A DNA stretch of 64,000 nucleotides. Origin: Scilla litardierei. Its lineage: Eukaryota; Streptophyta; Magnoliopsida; Asparagales; Asparagaceae. The translations under genes and the position numbers were made by a program. Below, piece by piece: positions 1-10,188 of this stretch. The stretch lies in the NCBI GenBank assembly GCA_030789695.1, contig CM061130.1, positions 12,019,860 to 12,083,859 on the forward strand. Reading direction: 5' to 3'. The notes beneath the pieces are model-generated. The model was not told the origin of the DNA. It searched no databases and saw only the letters and a program-made list of their open reading frames with translations. Each line of letters begins with the position of its first letter. Position 1 is the first letter of the stretch.

Positions 1-1372
1 GGACGGAGACCTCGGCAACCTGCTGGGCCACTGCTCGGTCAGCAAACATCGAACTCCCAAGGACGACAATCGAAGCCAAGTCGCTCGCCAACAAGGCCCC
101 GACCCCTGGTGATACGGGCGAGGACGCTGCGAGGGGGGTGGCTGGCAGAGCTATCGAAGGATCCCCGGCGGTCACCACGGGAAGCGCGGAACCTGCCGGG
201 CCGGAGGGATCCACGTCCTCCTTCCTCTTCTTTCCACCGTGGAGCTCCGAAGGCGCCGGAGGAAAACGCTTCCGCCTCGCACCATCCTCACCCCCCGGAA
301 GGGGATCGCCAGAAGAAGAGGCGGGAGGCGCGGCCACCACCTTACCCACGGCAGGCTCGGCTCGGCGCACCTCCTCCTCAACGGTCCTCCGAGGCACCCT
401 TCCAGAGGCACTACCTCGGCTCCGAGCGGCTCCACGACGGATCAGCTCGTCAACGTCACGGACGAATTCGCGGCCAGCCATCCCTGCAAAGGAGACCGAA
501 ATCAGGATGAGTCATAGGGCGATCCGGGGATGAAAAAGCGACCTACCCGGAGACCACAAGACGGCCTTCAGGAGTAGGTCGTCCAGCAAAGACCAAATGG
601 ACTTCGTTTCCAAAGGAAGAGCCAACAGAAGCGTAGCGGCTGCCCGGTCGGCGTCTGAGAGAACTAACGACGGGCGAGAATGGACAGAACTGCCCCAGCT
701 TGTCAGAATCTGGGCCTCGCCCAAGAAGACCACGAAGACATAATCCAAGTTCCAATCCCCTGACCAGCGGGGTAACCCGATCAGGCATTCCCTCCTCGAA
801 CGAGCTCGGAGTAGTAGCCATGACCCCGGACCGACCGTCTGGGCCTGGTAAAAGTAGAAGAGAAGGGGGAGAGTCGGCTCCAGACCACGGGTACAGCAGA
901 GCTTTACGAAACCCGTCAATACCGCGATCGAACATGGGGTGAACTGACACAGGGACACTGTGAAATGTTCCATGACCTGGATGAAGAAGGGATGGAGCGG
1001 GAAGCGAAGACCCAGGCGGAACATCTCGACGTAGACGCCGACCTCATTGCTCCTCGGGAGGCAAATCCGCTCGTCGGCGAATGGAACCCGAACCTCGTAT
1101 GGGAAGCAGAGATATCTTTCCCGGATCTCCGCGGGCACCGAAGGAGGGGTCCTCGACGGCGTGCGGAGGACAACCGGGGGCACATTAAGCCGTACGGCAG
1201 CCAACGCCACGTCATCACGGGCGTAGTCTGGAAAAAGTTTCCCCTTCCCCTTATCTTGAAGAGAACGACTCCCGGCGGAGGAACCAGACTCCCCTAGCCG
1301 GGGTTCGCCCCGTCCGGACTCCGGAGGACCCCTCGTCCTCCGGCCAGAACCGCATATCCTAAGAGCAGCCAT
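1..1372 (-). CDS. Antisense ORF of the Tat element, Transposase_28-like protein, partial
   Basis: Exon 1 runs from ATG 1372 to 547. A GT-AG intron (546-484) follows, and exon 2 continues open from 483 past the window edge, giving at least 436 residues. Residues about 85-195 resemble the plant 'putative gypsy type transposon' family (Pfam Transposase_28): a run GLRFPLHPFF at 121-130, an aromatic and hydrophobic stretch, then FVKLC near 155-159. The exon 2 product is basic and Pro/Ser-rich with KKRK-type clusters and is probably disordered. Function is unknown. I see no catalytic motif, and the family name does not prove transposase activity. The open frame across the splice argues for recent constraint or a young copy. 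Confidence 0.65.
484..546 (-). other. Probable spliceosomal intron in the antisense ORF
   Basis: On the minus strand the donor is GGGTAGGT-like and the acceptor is CTCCTTTGCAG. Reading straight through exon 1 hits a stop at 512. Joining 547 to 483 restores one frame that stays open to the window edge. The intron is 63 bp, short for a plant. Confidence 0.6.
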
Positions 1373-1978
1373 AGGATGAAAGCAAGAGGGGAATTACATA
1401 TTCTCGACTATTTTGGAGAGGACAAAGAAGCGAAGACGACGGGAAACTCCGGGTTGCTGAAGGCTCTGAATACCGGGAGGAGCGAAGAAGAAGTGGAGAT
1501 CAACACAACTGGGGATCTTATACGCCAGGGGAGAATTCGAAGCGCCTGACAAGAATGCGTGGCGAGGCTCGAAGAGTCGGCGGCGTTCCGAAATTGGCGC
1601 CAGTTGAAGACCAATCGATCCGCCTCATCATGACCTGCATTTATGGCCTCGCCTCGATTGAAGCGCCGCTCGGAATCCCAGGAGACATAACGGGTGATCC
1701 GAGCGAGCCGAGGCTGATCGACCCCACCAATGGCGGCTCACAAACCCTTCGGCTTCTCGAATTTAAGGCGACTACGCGAGCGGCGGGGATAAGCTTGCCG
1801 CTACACGTGGCAGCATCTGAAGGCCGACGGCGCTTCGGAACCCGCGCCTTAAAAAACATCGAACGGGCCAACTCATGATGACGACTAATAAATGAGTCGG
1901 CATCGACTGGCGAGCTCGTCACAATCGGCAGTGGTCACATCGGCCGAGCCGAACCGGCCAAGGCCGATCAACCCGACC

Positions 1979-1990
1979 GATGGGGGCAAT
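1979..1990 (+). other. Polypurine tract of the Tat element
   Basis: GATGGGGGCAAT directly precedes the TG of the 3' LTR at 1991. This is the expected primer site for plus-strand DNA synthesis. Confidence 0.6.
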
Positions 1991-2952
1991 TGTTACGCCT
2001 ATTTGGCCGAGACCCGTAAGGCACGAGCCCAGGAGCCCGACTGCTGGTCAAAAGCCCATCTGCGTCCTCAAAGCCCATTCGACAAAGGCCCTACAAGGGA
2101 CCTTCTCGAACGCCGATCCGACCCGGCCCCAATAACCCGTTGGTCGCTCGCCCACTCCTGCGAAAACCACTCCCCCGGACGCGCGACCACTAAAGAGCGA
2201 TAATGGGGAGGTGCTGGCAGGGCGGAGAGAGCGGCGGCAAGGGGGGACTGATGGGGCACGATCAATGGCGGACGTGGGACGTGGGTCAGAGGCGATCACG
2301 CCGGGGCTCTACAAAAGGGCCAGGAAGACGACGAAGAAAGGGACCGCATCTCAGGTAACAAAACCTAAGGTACTCCATCAACGACCTCGTTCCCCCAATT
2401 CATCTCCTTCCTCCCCAGCTCGCGCCGAGAGACGCCGTCACGATCTCCTCACGAGTCGGACCGTCTCCGCCGGGCCTCCTTTCTCAGATCTCTATCTGAC
2501 TTAGGCATCGGAGGGGATTTGGCCGGAACCAAGGTCCGGCCCCCTGACGAGCGTTCTCGTCTACGCAGGTGAACAACAGACCAACGGGCCGAGGCTACCC
2601 CTCGCCCCTCTCCGACCACTCGATCAACCGGACGGTGAGGCTTCCCCTCACCCTCAGCCTTCCTTGGCCGAGCACGCCCTACCGAGGCCGAGCGTCCTAA
2701 TCGGGTCTGAGACTCACCCTCGCCACCAGACGGCCGTGCATCTACCCGGGCGACTGAGGCTACCCCTCGTCCCCCTCCCAGCCGAGGCCGAGCGCGTCTG
2801 TCCGAGGCCGAGCGTCTCAACCAGGGCCGAGGCTTCCCCTCGCCCCTTCTGCACCGATTCGAAGCCCCCGAGGGACCCAAAGCGGGTCCCTTGACCACGT
2901 TGACCGGGTTCTCCATGGTCAACGCCTAGTAGTGAGAAAACACTCTGAAACA
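1991..2952 (+). repeat. 3' LTR of the Tat element
   Basis: Starts TGTTACGCC and ends GAAACA, 962 bp. A TATA-like CTCTACAAAAGG lies at 2307-2318. The GACTTAGGCATCGGAGGGG motif near 2498 is shared with the minus-strand Tat LTR at 48025-48783. The 3' third (about 2585-2870) is a degenerate tandem array built on GAGGCCGAGCG and GAGGCTTCCCCTCGCC. The right boundary is placed where GC-rich sequence gives way to AT-rich sequence and is less certain than the left. Confidence 0.65.
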
Positions 2953-3172
2953 ACTATTATTGTTATTATTATTTCTTTTTATTTGTTGTTATTATTATTT
3001 TATTATTTTCTCCATTTCTATTGAGTCTATGAAGCCGACCACAAATCTTTGGGATGAAGGCTATGATGATGAAGATCTGTATCTACCTCTATTTAAAAAA
3101 TTCCTATCATGATTGGTCTTCAAAATTTGCTAACATGCTATTATCATATGTTCTTAACTACTTTTCCACATA
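2953..3172. other. AT-rich spacer, no gene
   Basis: T-rich unique-looking sequence between the Tat LTR and the hAT-like element. Nothing recognised. Confidence 0.6.
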
Positions 3173-3194
3173 TATAATACCAAGGTTTGAGGTA

Positions 3195-3686
3195 TGATAT
3201 GGACATAACCTATCATCGACAGAGGTGGCGCACAAATTAAGGCGCATAAATCAAGGCACAAATTAAGGCGCATAAATCAAGGCACAAATTAAGGCGCACA
3301 AATAAAGTAAGGCGACAAATGGGGCGTACAAATGGAGGCACAAATTGAGGTGACAAATGAGGTGCATAAATCGAGACACAAAATGAGGCATGGTCTTTTA
3401 GTCATTTGCTATTATGTGTTGCCCTAGAGATATTTTTCTTATTTAAGGGGAGGCAATGCTAGGAGGCTAGGCATCGATTGAGAATAGAAAGTAATGCCTA
3501 GTTAGTTTAGCGTATTGGAGACTTAGGCTTTCGTCTAGAAAGAAAGCTAGGAGAGCGGACTCCTCTCCTTAAGAGGCCAACCCTTGTATCTTTCTTTTTT
3601 TCAATCTACTATTAAAAATTCTACCTTTTACATTTTTCCACCATAAAAATCTTTTCTTTACTCTGAAATCCACCTAGATCGTATCA
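3195..3686 (+). repeat. Left LTR of the cargo-carrying element
   Basis: 492 bp, TGATATG to GTATCA. The first 200 bp are a degenerate tandem array of 12-14-bp units of the form AAGGCGCATAAATC or AAGGCACAAATT. A TATA-like CTTATTTAAGGGG follows near 3437. Similar to the right LTR at 4976-5491, with indels mainly in the array. Confidence 0.85.
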
Positions 3687-3745
3687 AATTAGTATCAGTG
3701 CATCTACGATCCATGGATGATTTGCTACAACAAGCTCGGATCCGG

Positions 3746-4122
3746 TGGCGGAAAGGGAACAACCTATACCGAAAGGAACGATTCTTCGAGGCATCGAATA
3801 TATTTCTGTAAAAGCTCACTTTGATCGCAATCCCACAGTTAAAGGGGGAGCTCAACACTTGCATTGTCTAAAACATTTGATGGGTTGTTATATGGTGTTT
3901 AGACACTATCAAAGTTGTATTGAATTGGGTCCGGAGATCTTGGTTTACAACTCAAAGAATTTGACGGCTTTTGTTTATAGAGAGCAAGCTTACAGAGCAG
4001 TGGGTCTTCATGAAGCTGCGGATGCCAATATGATAAAATCCCAGGGAATTTTCGAAGAGGATGAAGTAAAAGACGAAATCGCTGATATAAAAGAAGCTGT
4101 GGAGTATGCTAAAAGGCTGTAG
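3746..4122 (+). pseudogene. OEP61: Captured fragment of outer envelope TPR protein OEP61 (TPR7)
   Basis: The conceptual product resembles the TPR region of plant OEP61, an Hsp70-binding TPR receptor of the ER and chloroplast envelope. The first part, KGNNLYRKERFFEASNIFL, is a TPR helix pair in one frame. After a frameshift near 3808 the match continues through KGGAQHLHCLKHLMGCY, ELGPEILVYNSKNLTAFVYR and EQAYRAVGLHEAADAN to a stop at 4120-4122. The order and spacing of these landmarks (KGGA, CI-E-G-EVL-YD, NVKALYRRGQAYRDLGLFEDA in the family) match OEP61 better than FKBP-type TPR proteins. The N-terminal part, C-terminal part and membrane anchor are absent. No intron interrupts it, which suggests capture from a spliced transcript. 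It is a non-functional cargo fragment. Confidence 0.75.
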
Positions 4123-4975
4123 AACTTTCAGATATGAAAGAGGGATGAAAATGGTGCAGATCTGAAGCCTACGGCCATCGGCGACCCAAATCCGACGCTG
4201 ACTGGGATCGACGAACCAGATCTGGCCCTAGCGAGCCCCCAGATTGCCGTCGCGACCATGACGAGTCCCCAGAAGACTACGACGAGCCCTCGGCGTCTCG
4301 CCTCCACCACGACGAGACCCTGGAGGGCCTCGTCGGCTCCGACGAACCCCCAGAGAGCCTCGGCAGCCCCGGTGAGGCCGTTGGGGCCTTGTGCGTCGCG
4401 GAAGAAGCCCCAACGGCCCATAGCGTCGCCTTTCGAACGACGCTAACGGTAGCTCCGGTGAGATCATGTCCCACCGCTACCACCATCGGTTGTGCCACAC
4501 CACGACAAGAAAGATTGCCTAGTTTCGCCAGCAACTGCCGGTAAAATCGTTGAAAAACGAAGGCGTTGACGGCGAGCTGTCGTTGCTACAGGGGCGGCTC
4601 GATCCAGTTGCCCCCATAACCGCATCGAAGGAATTAGCCAGCTCAGTCGAGCCACCGGCTCAAGCCGGCTCAGCCACGAAACAGTACGGCTTCACCCTTT
4701 TCGATTTTTGGACTAATTTCGAGGAATTTCATGTGCGGATTCCGTATTTTGACGATTCCGGGCCCGTTTGAAGTCCAAATTCAGAACGGAAAGAACCCAG
4801 ACGTAGAAGACTTAACCGCATACACTCTCCCACGCCTGCAGCAACGTTTCGAGGAAAATGGAGCTCGTAGGTGGCCGTTTGATCCGGGGGAGAGGGACAT
4901 CTCCATATGGAGTATTTACCGCCGCAGACTTCATGCACCACCTTGGGGACAATGTGGTTTTCGGGGGCGGAGTAA
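4123..4975 (+). other. Unassigned cargo of the small LTR element
   Basis: About 4190-4460 is GC-rich with repeated CGACGAGCCC/CCCCAGA words and may be a second captured segment. 4460-4960 has neutral composition and matches nothing I recognise. Ends at the purine-rich tract before the right LTR. Confidence 0.5.
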
Positions 4976-5491
4976 TGATATGATCATAACCTATCAGCGG
5001 CAGAGGTGACGCACAAATGGAGGCACAAATTGAGGCACACAAATCAAGGCACAAATTGAGGCGCACAAATCAATGCACAAAATAAGGCGACTAATGAGGC
5101 ACACAAATTGAGGCACACAAATCAAGGCACAAATTAAGGCGACAAATAAAGTAAGGTGACAAATGAGGTGCATAAATCGAGGCATGAATGGAGGCTGGGT
5201 CTTTTAGTCATTTGCTATTATGTGTTGCCCTAGGGATATTTTTCTTATTTGAAGGGAGTCGAGGCTAGAAGGCTAGGCATCGATTGTGAAGAGAAAGTAA
5301 TTCCTACTTAGCTTAGTTTATTGGAGACTTAGGCTTTCGTCTCAAAAGAAAGCTAGGAGAGCAGCCTCCTCTCCTTAAGAGGCCAACCCTTGTATCCTTC
5401 TTTTTTCAATCTACTATTAAAAATTCCACCTTTTACATTTTTCAACCATAAAAATCTTTCCTTTTCTCTGAAATCCACCTAGATCGTATCA
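4976..5491 (+). repeat. Right LTR of the cargo-carrying element
   Basis: 516 bp, TGATATG to GTATCA, followed by the AGGTA target duplication. Contains the same AGGCACAAATT array (about 5010-5190) and CT-rich 3' end as the left LTR. Confidence 0.85.
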
Positions 5492-6880
5492 AGGTATCGA
5501 CCGAAACCTTAGGGTTTTGGCCATTTTGTTTCGGTCTCGGTGGCCACCGAACACCGATATGGCCATCCAAACTCGGTTTCGGCTGGACTGGTCGAAACGG
5601 TGCCGAAACGACCGAAACCCATAAGAAAACTGAGAAAAAACAAAAATCAAACGAAATTTTAAGAAACCCTAGGGTTTCGACTTGAAAACAATGAAGAATT
5701 AGACGAAGAAGAGGCAAAGCAAGAAAAAATGGCTTTAAAAAGAAAAAAAGAAGAAAAAGATGATGATGAAAAAATTGAACTCACCGCCGCATCGCCGCCC
5801 TGCCGAACCCGTCCCACCGACTGCCTCGCCGCCACGACCATCTATCGTGAGAGAGAGAAAGAGAGCAGAGAGAGAGAGAGAACGAGTCCCAGTGCTGCTG
5901 AAAGGGGGCTTGGCATTTTTTAAATGGCAAACTTGTAAATAAGTGGAAGTGCGTAGAGTAAAACCGGTGGTGCGCACAGCAGTTGGATTTTTGTGACAAA
6001 CTTGTAAATAAGTGGTATGTGCGCAAAGCAAAATTAAGATAAAACATATCAAAATTTTATCCAATTATATTTGGCTTTGTCCCAACAGCAAAATCTCCCA
6101 AAAAAGATCAGTAATAGAGAAATCTAAGGATGATCATATTGCAATTCAACTTGTGTAGGCTGGCTGAGCTTGTTCAAATTTGACAGATTTGGTTCGAGTT
6201 TCAATTTTGTTCCGTCTCGATCCTAGTAGAAAAATTTGCCCCCTCAAGCATGGATATAAAACAAGCTCGGAAAGCTCGAACATCTGCTTGAGTTTTATTG
6301 ATAAAAATGGATCGAGCTTGATCATAAAACTCTATTTTATTCATGAATACACTTTTTTGGACTCACTCTGGGCACACACTCAGTTCGAATAGGCTCGAAT
6401 AGGCTTGCTTGCAACTCATTTAATGAATCGATATTCGATTCATAATAAATTGTTGTATAAGACTATAAATAAGTTTGAAAAGCTCGACAATCAACTCGAA
6501 TTAACTTAGCATAAGCTTGCTCAAACTCATTTGATTACAAAAACATGAGCCAATCTTAACACATTTGGTTGCTATATTAGATAAATAAAATTTTAGTATT
6601 TGATAATATATGATTAATAATTTAGTTTTTTAAGTATTTAATAGTATTTGATAGGTTTAGATTTAAGGATTTTCGAAACCATCATTGTACTGTGTGTGTA
6701 TATAGTATATACATATTTAAAGTATCTCCGAAACCGATACCGATACCCGAAACGAAACTCCGAAACTAACGATACAGACGAAACCGTAACTTGCTTTCGA
6801 TACCGCCGAATAGGCAAGACCGAAACCGAGACCTAAATTTTCAGAAGAGCGATACCGAGACCTAAAACCTTGTATAATAC

Positions 6881-8868
6881 ACTCCTATTTTATATCCACA
6901 CTCTGTATAGCACGCAGTATTGCATGGAATTGCACTTTCTTTGGTTTTTTGGAGTCATTTATAAAGAGTAGAGGAAAATAATTGATAGAACGCCAAAAAA
7001 ACAAAAAAAAACGTAAAATTCTTTATATGCCATGTGGAATCTCTTAGGATAATAACGAATCAAACATTAATTCAATATCTTTTAATTAATAATCAAAATG
7101 AATGGAGCTAATAAAATTCTTAAAGAGCCAATGGAGATTAGTTTATCAAAAAATGATTGTTTGCACTCTTCTATTTTTGTATTGACATTAAATGAAATGG
7201 GCAGCCATCTAGGCTTCTCTTAGGACACTTGAAACAACGATATTAAAAACAAATGGTCATATTTATAAATTCTTTGTTCTTCTTATTCATTTTTTAATTA
7301 TTCTAAAAGATATTGTTATGCATATAGTTGCATACTTTCTCTGTTTTTCTTCTCGTTACATCACTTACATGTTGTTATGCATTTAGGCTTTAGCAACCTT
7401 TTAGGTGTGCACCCCCCTATAGAAAACATGGTAACTATGAAACAAGTACTATCAAGGCAATCCCATCTACTAAGGTTTGTTATAAATAGAGATGAAAATA
7501 ATTTGTATAGACTCAGGAGTGTCGTGAAACATTAAGCTTCTGCCAGATCCTAACAAGTGATAGGAATGCAGGTGTAGAGTAAATAGCGCATTCGATTATT
7601 GGAACAAGGTTGAGTAGGACGCATGAGAGACGAAAAAAAGATTTGGCAACAATGGGTGACCGAGTCAAGCAAGAAGATGTTACATATGGTTTTAGATTTG
7701 GCAACACAAAATTTATCTTCAGGATTTGCAGAATTCAAACCAAATAGAGATTTTATTCGGTTCTGTGCATATTGGTAATGCTTTTTCACAATCACCAAGC
7801 AAAGTTTGGACCCACAGTGTACCTGGGTAGCTTGGTAATTTGGATTTATGTTTTTAGAGTCTATTTGAGAAACCCAGATTTAAACAAACAGTGAAGTACC
7901 CATATCAGGTGGCAGCATAAACCTAGTACTTGATCCCCCTCTCCAAAGGCACAGAGCCAGAGGTGGTGTTAGCAGTTAGCACAGTGGTTGTGGTACCAAT
8001 GACAACTGCATCTTAAGGTGACAATGCATATCGCTATGTCAAGCACGATGAGCAAGCCAACCACATACAAATAAAAGAGAATCGGAGGCTACAACCAGAA
8101 CTATGCAAATGTAATACCAATATGCAGCACTGGTCTCAGGAGTTCTGTGTCAGTAATCATAAGTAGCAGGAAGGTAACCATCATTATTTCCCTGCATAAA
8201 GTGCCTTCCAAAATTTCAATCAATGAGGTCAAGGTTAATCAACATATGAAGGAACCAATTCATGACGATCTCAGAGACAATTACATACAATGCATGGGAA
8301 TTTATTGGTGCATTAACTAGGACATAAAATCAAAGCAGCCACTTATGTGACTGTACTTAATCCAAAATTATTAGCCTAGTTTATAACAACACAATTTGTG
8401 AAATTGGGGTTTCATTTATGGAAAATCGAAAACAAGGTTTGTATTCGTAGAAACCTCGGTTTTTAAAACTGGAGCTTCACTTAAGTCACCAATTGTTCCT
8501 CTCATAGTTTATGAAAATCAATTTTCCAACCCCCAGTTTCTGAAACTCTATTTTGGTATCAAACAAGGCTCAGTTTCACAAACTAGGATATGGCCCAAAA
8601 CTCCAACAGGCTACAATGTGGGAAACTAGGCTCTGTTGCCCAACGATATCTTAGACCTTGTGCTCTAACATTCAATCATGGTAGCATAAGCTACGGACAC
8701 ATTACATAGAGTATATCATCTCTCTCTCATTTCACAAACACACCACCCTAGAATCTACTGAACGAAACAAAGCAGAAATTTTATCGTTACACAAAAATCT
8801 ATCCATTGCTTGCATGCAGTTAAATCATGAAATGCGGAGGAATATACCAGCAATCTGCAGATACAATT
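6881..8868. other. AT-rich non-coding sequence, probable RGLG intron 1
   Basis: Lies directly downstream (minus sense) of the splice donor at 8870. I searched for the next RGLG exon (the copine/vWA part beginning near VGIDFTKSNEW) and saw nothing like it on the minus strand. Short open stretches (for example 7513-7798) show no family resemblance. Confidence 0.5.
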
Positions 8869-8870
8869 AC

Positions 8871-9215
8871 CTGATCTAGTGATCTGTAGTTATCAGCAAT
8901 CTTCGAGTACCTCCTATCCAATCTCCGCTGCGGCCTCGAGTTCGTCGTCGGCTGCGGCGTCTGAGATGGTGGTGGGTAAGCATGCGCTGACGGCGGAGGA
9001 CACTCATAAGGCTGGGAATACCCCTGAGGGTAAGGAGATTGGTGGCCATATGGATCATATGCATGTGCCGAGGTCGGCGACTGAGGAGGAGGGTAACTCT
9101 GATAGCTAGGCGCCCGACTCCATGACTGCTCTCTCGAGTAGCTCCGCTCCTGGTACGACGGCCTGCGGTTGAAGCTTCCACTGTTGCCGGATTCCGTCGA
9201 ACTCTTCCCTCCCAT
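8871..9215 (-). CDS. RGLG: First coding exon of an RGLG-type E3 ubiquitin ligase
   Basis: 115 codons, from ATG 9215 to a splice donor (CAG|GTAATTG, GT at 8870-8869) in phase 0. The N-terminus MGGKSS fits an N-myristoylation site, as in RGLG proteins (RING ligases with a copine/vWA domain that act at the plasma membrane in hormone and drought signalling). A Tyr/Pro/Ser/Gln-rich low-complexity stretch follows, then the family hallmark RRLDRRYSKIADNYRSLDQ (about residues 96-114) just before the vWA domain. The vWA and RING exons are not in this window. Either intron 1 exceeds 8.8 kb and contains the nested elements to the left, or the gene is truncated. Confidence 0.75.
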
Positions 9216-9442
9216 CAAATTATTCCCAATTCAAACAAAGCCAAAACCCAAAAAAACCTTGTTTACCTCTTTCTTGGCTTTTTTATTCCCAAGGATATAC
9301 GAATCCAGAATCAAAATTGGGCGCTTTTACTAAAACCCCTTTAGTTTATGGGTTTTCTTGAAACGGGAAATTTCAAAGAACCGTGAGAAACGTGAAGAGG
9401 ATGGGTTTTGAGAATACCGCCCCCCACCACCGACGCCGCCGT

Positions 9443-9454
9443 TATATTTTATAC
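9443..9454 (-). promoter_or_regulatory. Candidate TATA box of the RGLG gene
   Basis: Minus-strand GTATAAAATATAA, about 230 bp upstream of the RGLG ATG, in an otherwise CG-rich leader. It would give a 5' leader of about 200 nt. Confidence 0.4.
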
Positions 9455-9960
9455 GCTGCGGTCTGAATTTGGGGGAAAAAAGCAAACCTAATTTAATTTG
9501 AATCTGAAAGCAACAAAACAAAGTTCGAGGAAACTGACAAATGCTTGTGTGAAACCAACCACGCAACCACCCCAAATGGAGAGATAGCAAGACAAGCACG
9601 CAATATTATAAAAAAGAAGGTTATTCGACTCTAGGAAGAAGAAGAGATGGTCAACTAAAAGAACAGTAATAAAATTTAGTTTTTTTTTTGTATTTCCAGA
9701 AATTTCCACATTTATTCCCCCATTGAATCCTTCATCATTCATACTTCTAGAGGAGGAGGAAGACTCACGTACCTGCAGACTCAGGTCTGGTCCACATGTT
9801 GAGAACTAGTTATAACCTGTATCCGCACACACTGTTAATTTAAGATTTTTTTCTTGCAAATTAAAAAAAACGGAGCATATATCTTCGACACGGACGCCTT
9901 TGACACGTGCTTCATTTAATATATACTTAAAAATCTTGGACCCACTAATTTTAAATAAAC
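9455..9960. other. RGLG upstream region, no gene
   Basis: AT-rich sequence between the RGLG promoter and the Copia insertion. The stretch 9830-9930 (CTTCGACACGGACGCCTTTGAC-like words) resembles the degenerate repeat at 51150-51300, so an old repeat may be present. Confidence 0.4.
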
Positions 9961-10072
9961 TGTTATAAACGGGCTTTTGGTGGGCCTACCCGTTAGTGGG
10001 TATCCACCCATTATGTAACCCTACTACTATAAATACAGGGCTATGGACTCCATAGCCACTAGGTTTACAACA
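9961..10072 (+). repeat. 5' LTR of the Copia element
   Basis: 112 bp, TGTTATAAAC to GTTTACAACA. Very short for Copia. Contains CTACTATAAATACAGG as a TATA region (about 10022-10037). Confidence 0.95.
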
Positions 10073-10086
10073 CGTTATCAGCACGC
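10073..10086 (+). other. Candidate primer-binding site
   Basis: CGTTATCAGCACGC starts immediately after the 5' LTR. The TTATCAGCACG core occurs at this position in many plant Copia elements. I did not assign the tRNA. Confidence 0.5.
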
Positions 10087-10188
10087 TCAAGGCTGAGCCG
10101 AACCCCTGCCGACGGACGAATGCGACGCGAACGGGCTTCCTTCACCGAACGTCACTAGATCCGGCGGGTAGGATCTAGAGAGTGATAA

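Larger units (their letters stand above)
1..2952 (+). mobile_element. 3' portion of a Tat-lineage Ty3/Gypsy LTR retrotransposon
   Basis: GC-rich block that ends abruptly at an AT-rich boundary near 2952. It holds, in order, an antisense ORF (minus, up to 1372), about 600 bp of non-coding sequence, a polypurine tract (1979-1990) and a 3' LTR (1991-2952). An extra ORF in antisense between pol and the 3' LTR is a known trait of Tat-lineage elements. The LTR shares the motif GCATCGGAGGGGATTT with the second Tat LTR at 48025-48783. gag, pol and the 5' LTR lie left of the window, so the target duplication cannot be checked. A two-copy imperfect repeat (about 1693-1742 and 1937-1985, built on GAGCCGA and CCGATC words) precedes the polypurine tract. 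Confidence 0.75.
3195..5491 (+). mobile_element. Small non-autonomous LTR retrotransposon carrying a captured host gene fragment
   Basis: Two direct repeats (3195-3686 and 4976-5491) start TGATATG and end GTATCA. They are flanked by the perfect 5-bp duplication AGGTA (3190-3194 and 5492-5496). The element inserted 14 bp inside the hAT-like element above. TAGTATCAGTGC (3690-3701), 3 nt after the left LTR, matches the initiator-Met primer site TGGTATCAGAGC at 10 of 12 positions. A purine-rich GGGGGCGGAG (4963-4972) precedes the right LTR. The 1.29-kb interior has no gag or pol. Instead it holds an OEP61-derived fragment and a GC-rich unassigned block. All reverse-transcription machinery must come from another element. 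Confidence 0.85.
3181..6872. mobile_element. Non-autonomous hAT-like DNA transposon, split by an LTR element
   Basis: The left end CAAGGTTTGAGGT and the inverted right end ACCTAAAACCTTG are imperfect terminal inverted repeats. They are flanked by a perfect 8-bp direct repeat TATAATAC (3173-3180 and 6873-6880), the size typical of hAT elements. Both subterminal regions (5500-5620 and 6720-6860) are crowded with CGAAACC/GATACCG words, as expected of hAT subterminal transposase-binding repeats. No transposase is present. Without the nested LTR element and its duplication the element is about 1.39 kb. It also holds a GA-rich tract (about 5848-5884), two copies of CAAACTTGTAAATAAGTGG (5928 and 5997), and an AGCTCG-rich block (about 6150-6560) that may be a further nested insertion. 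Confidence 0.7.

Noticed and set aside
138..533. Plus-strand frames over the first 500 bp
   Set aside because: They are opposite-strand shadows of exon 2 of the antisense ORF, caused by GC-rich codons.
3745..4122. Functional OEP61-like gene
   Set aside because: Lacks N- and C-terminal parts and membrane anchor, carries a frameshift, and sits inside a transposon.
7513..7798. Possible RGLG downstream exon or transposase piece
   Set aside because: No resemblance to the vWA or RING domains on either strand, and no splice signals that keep frame with exon 1.
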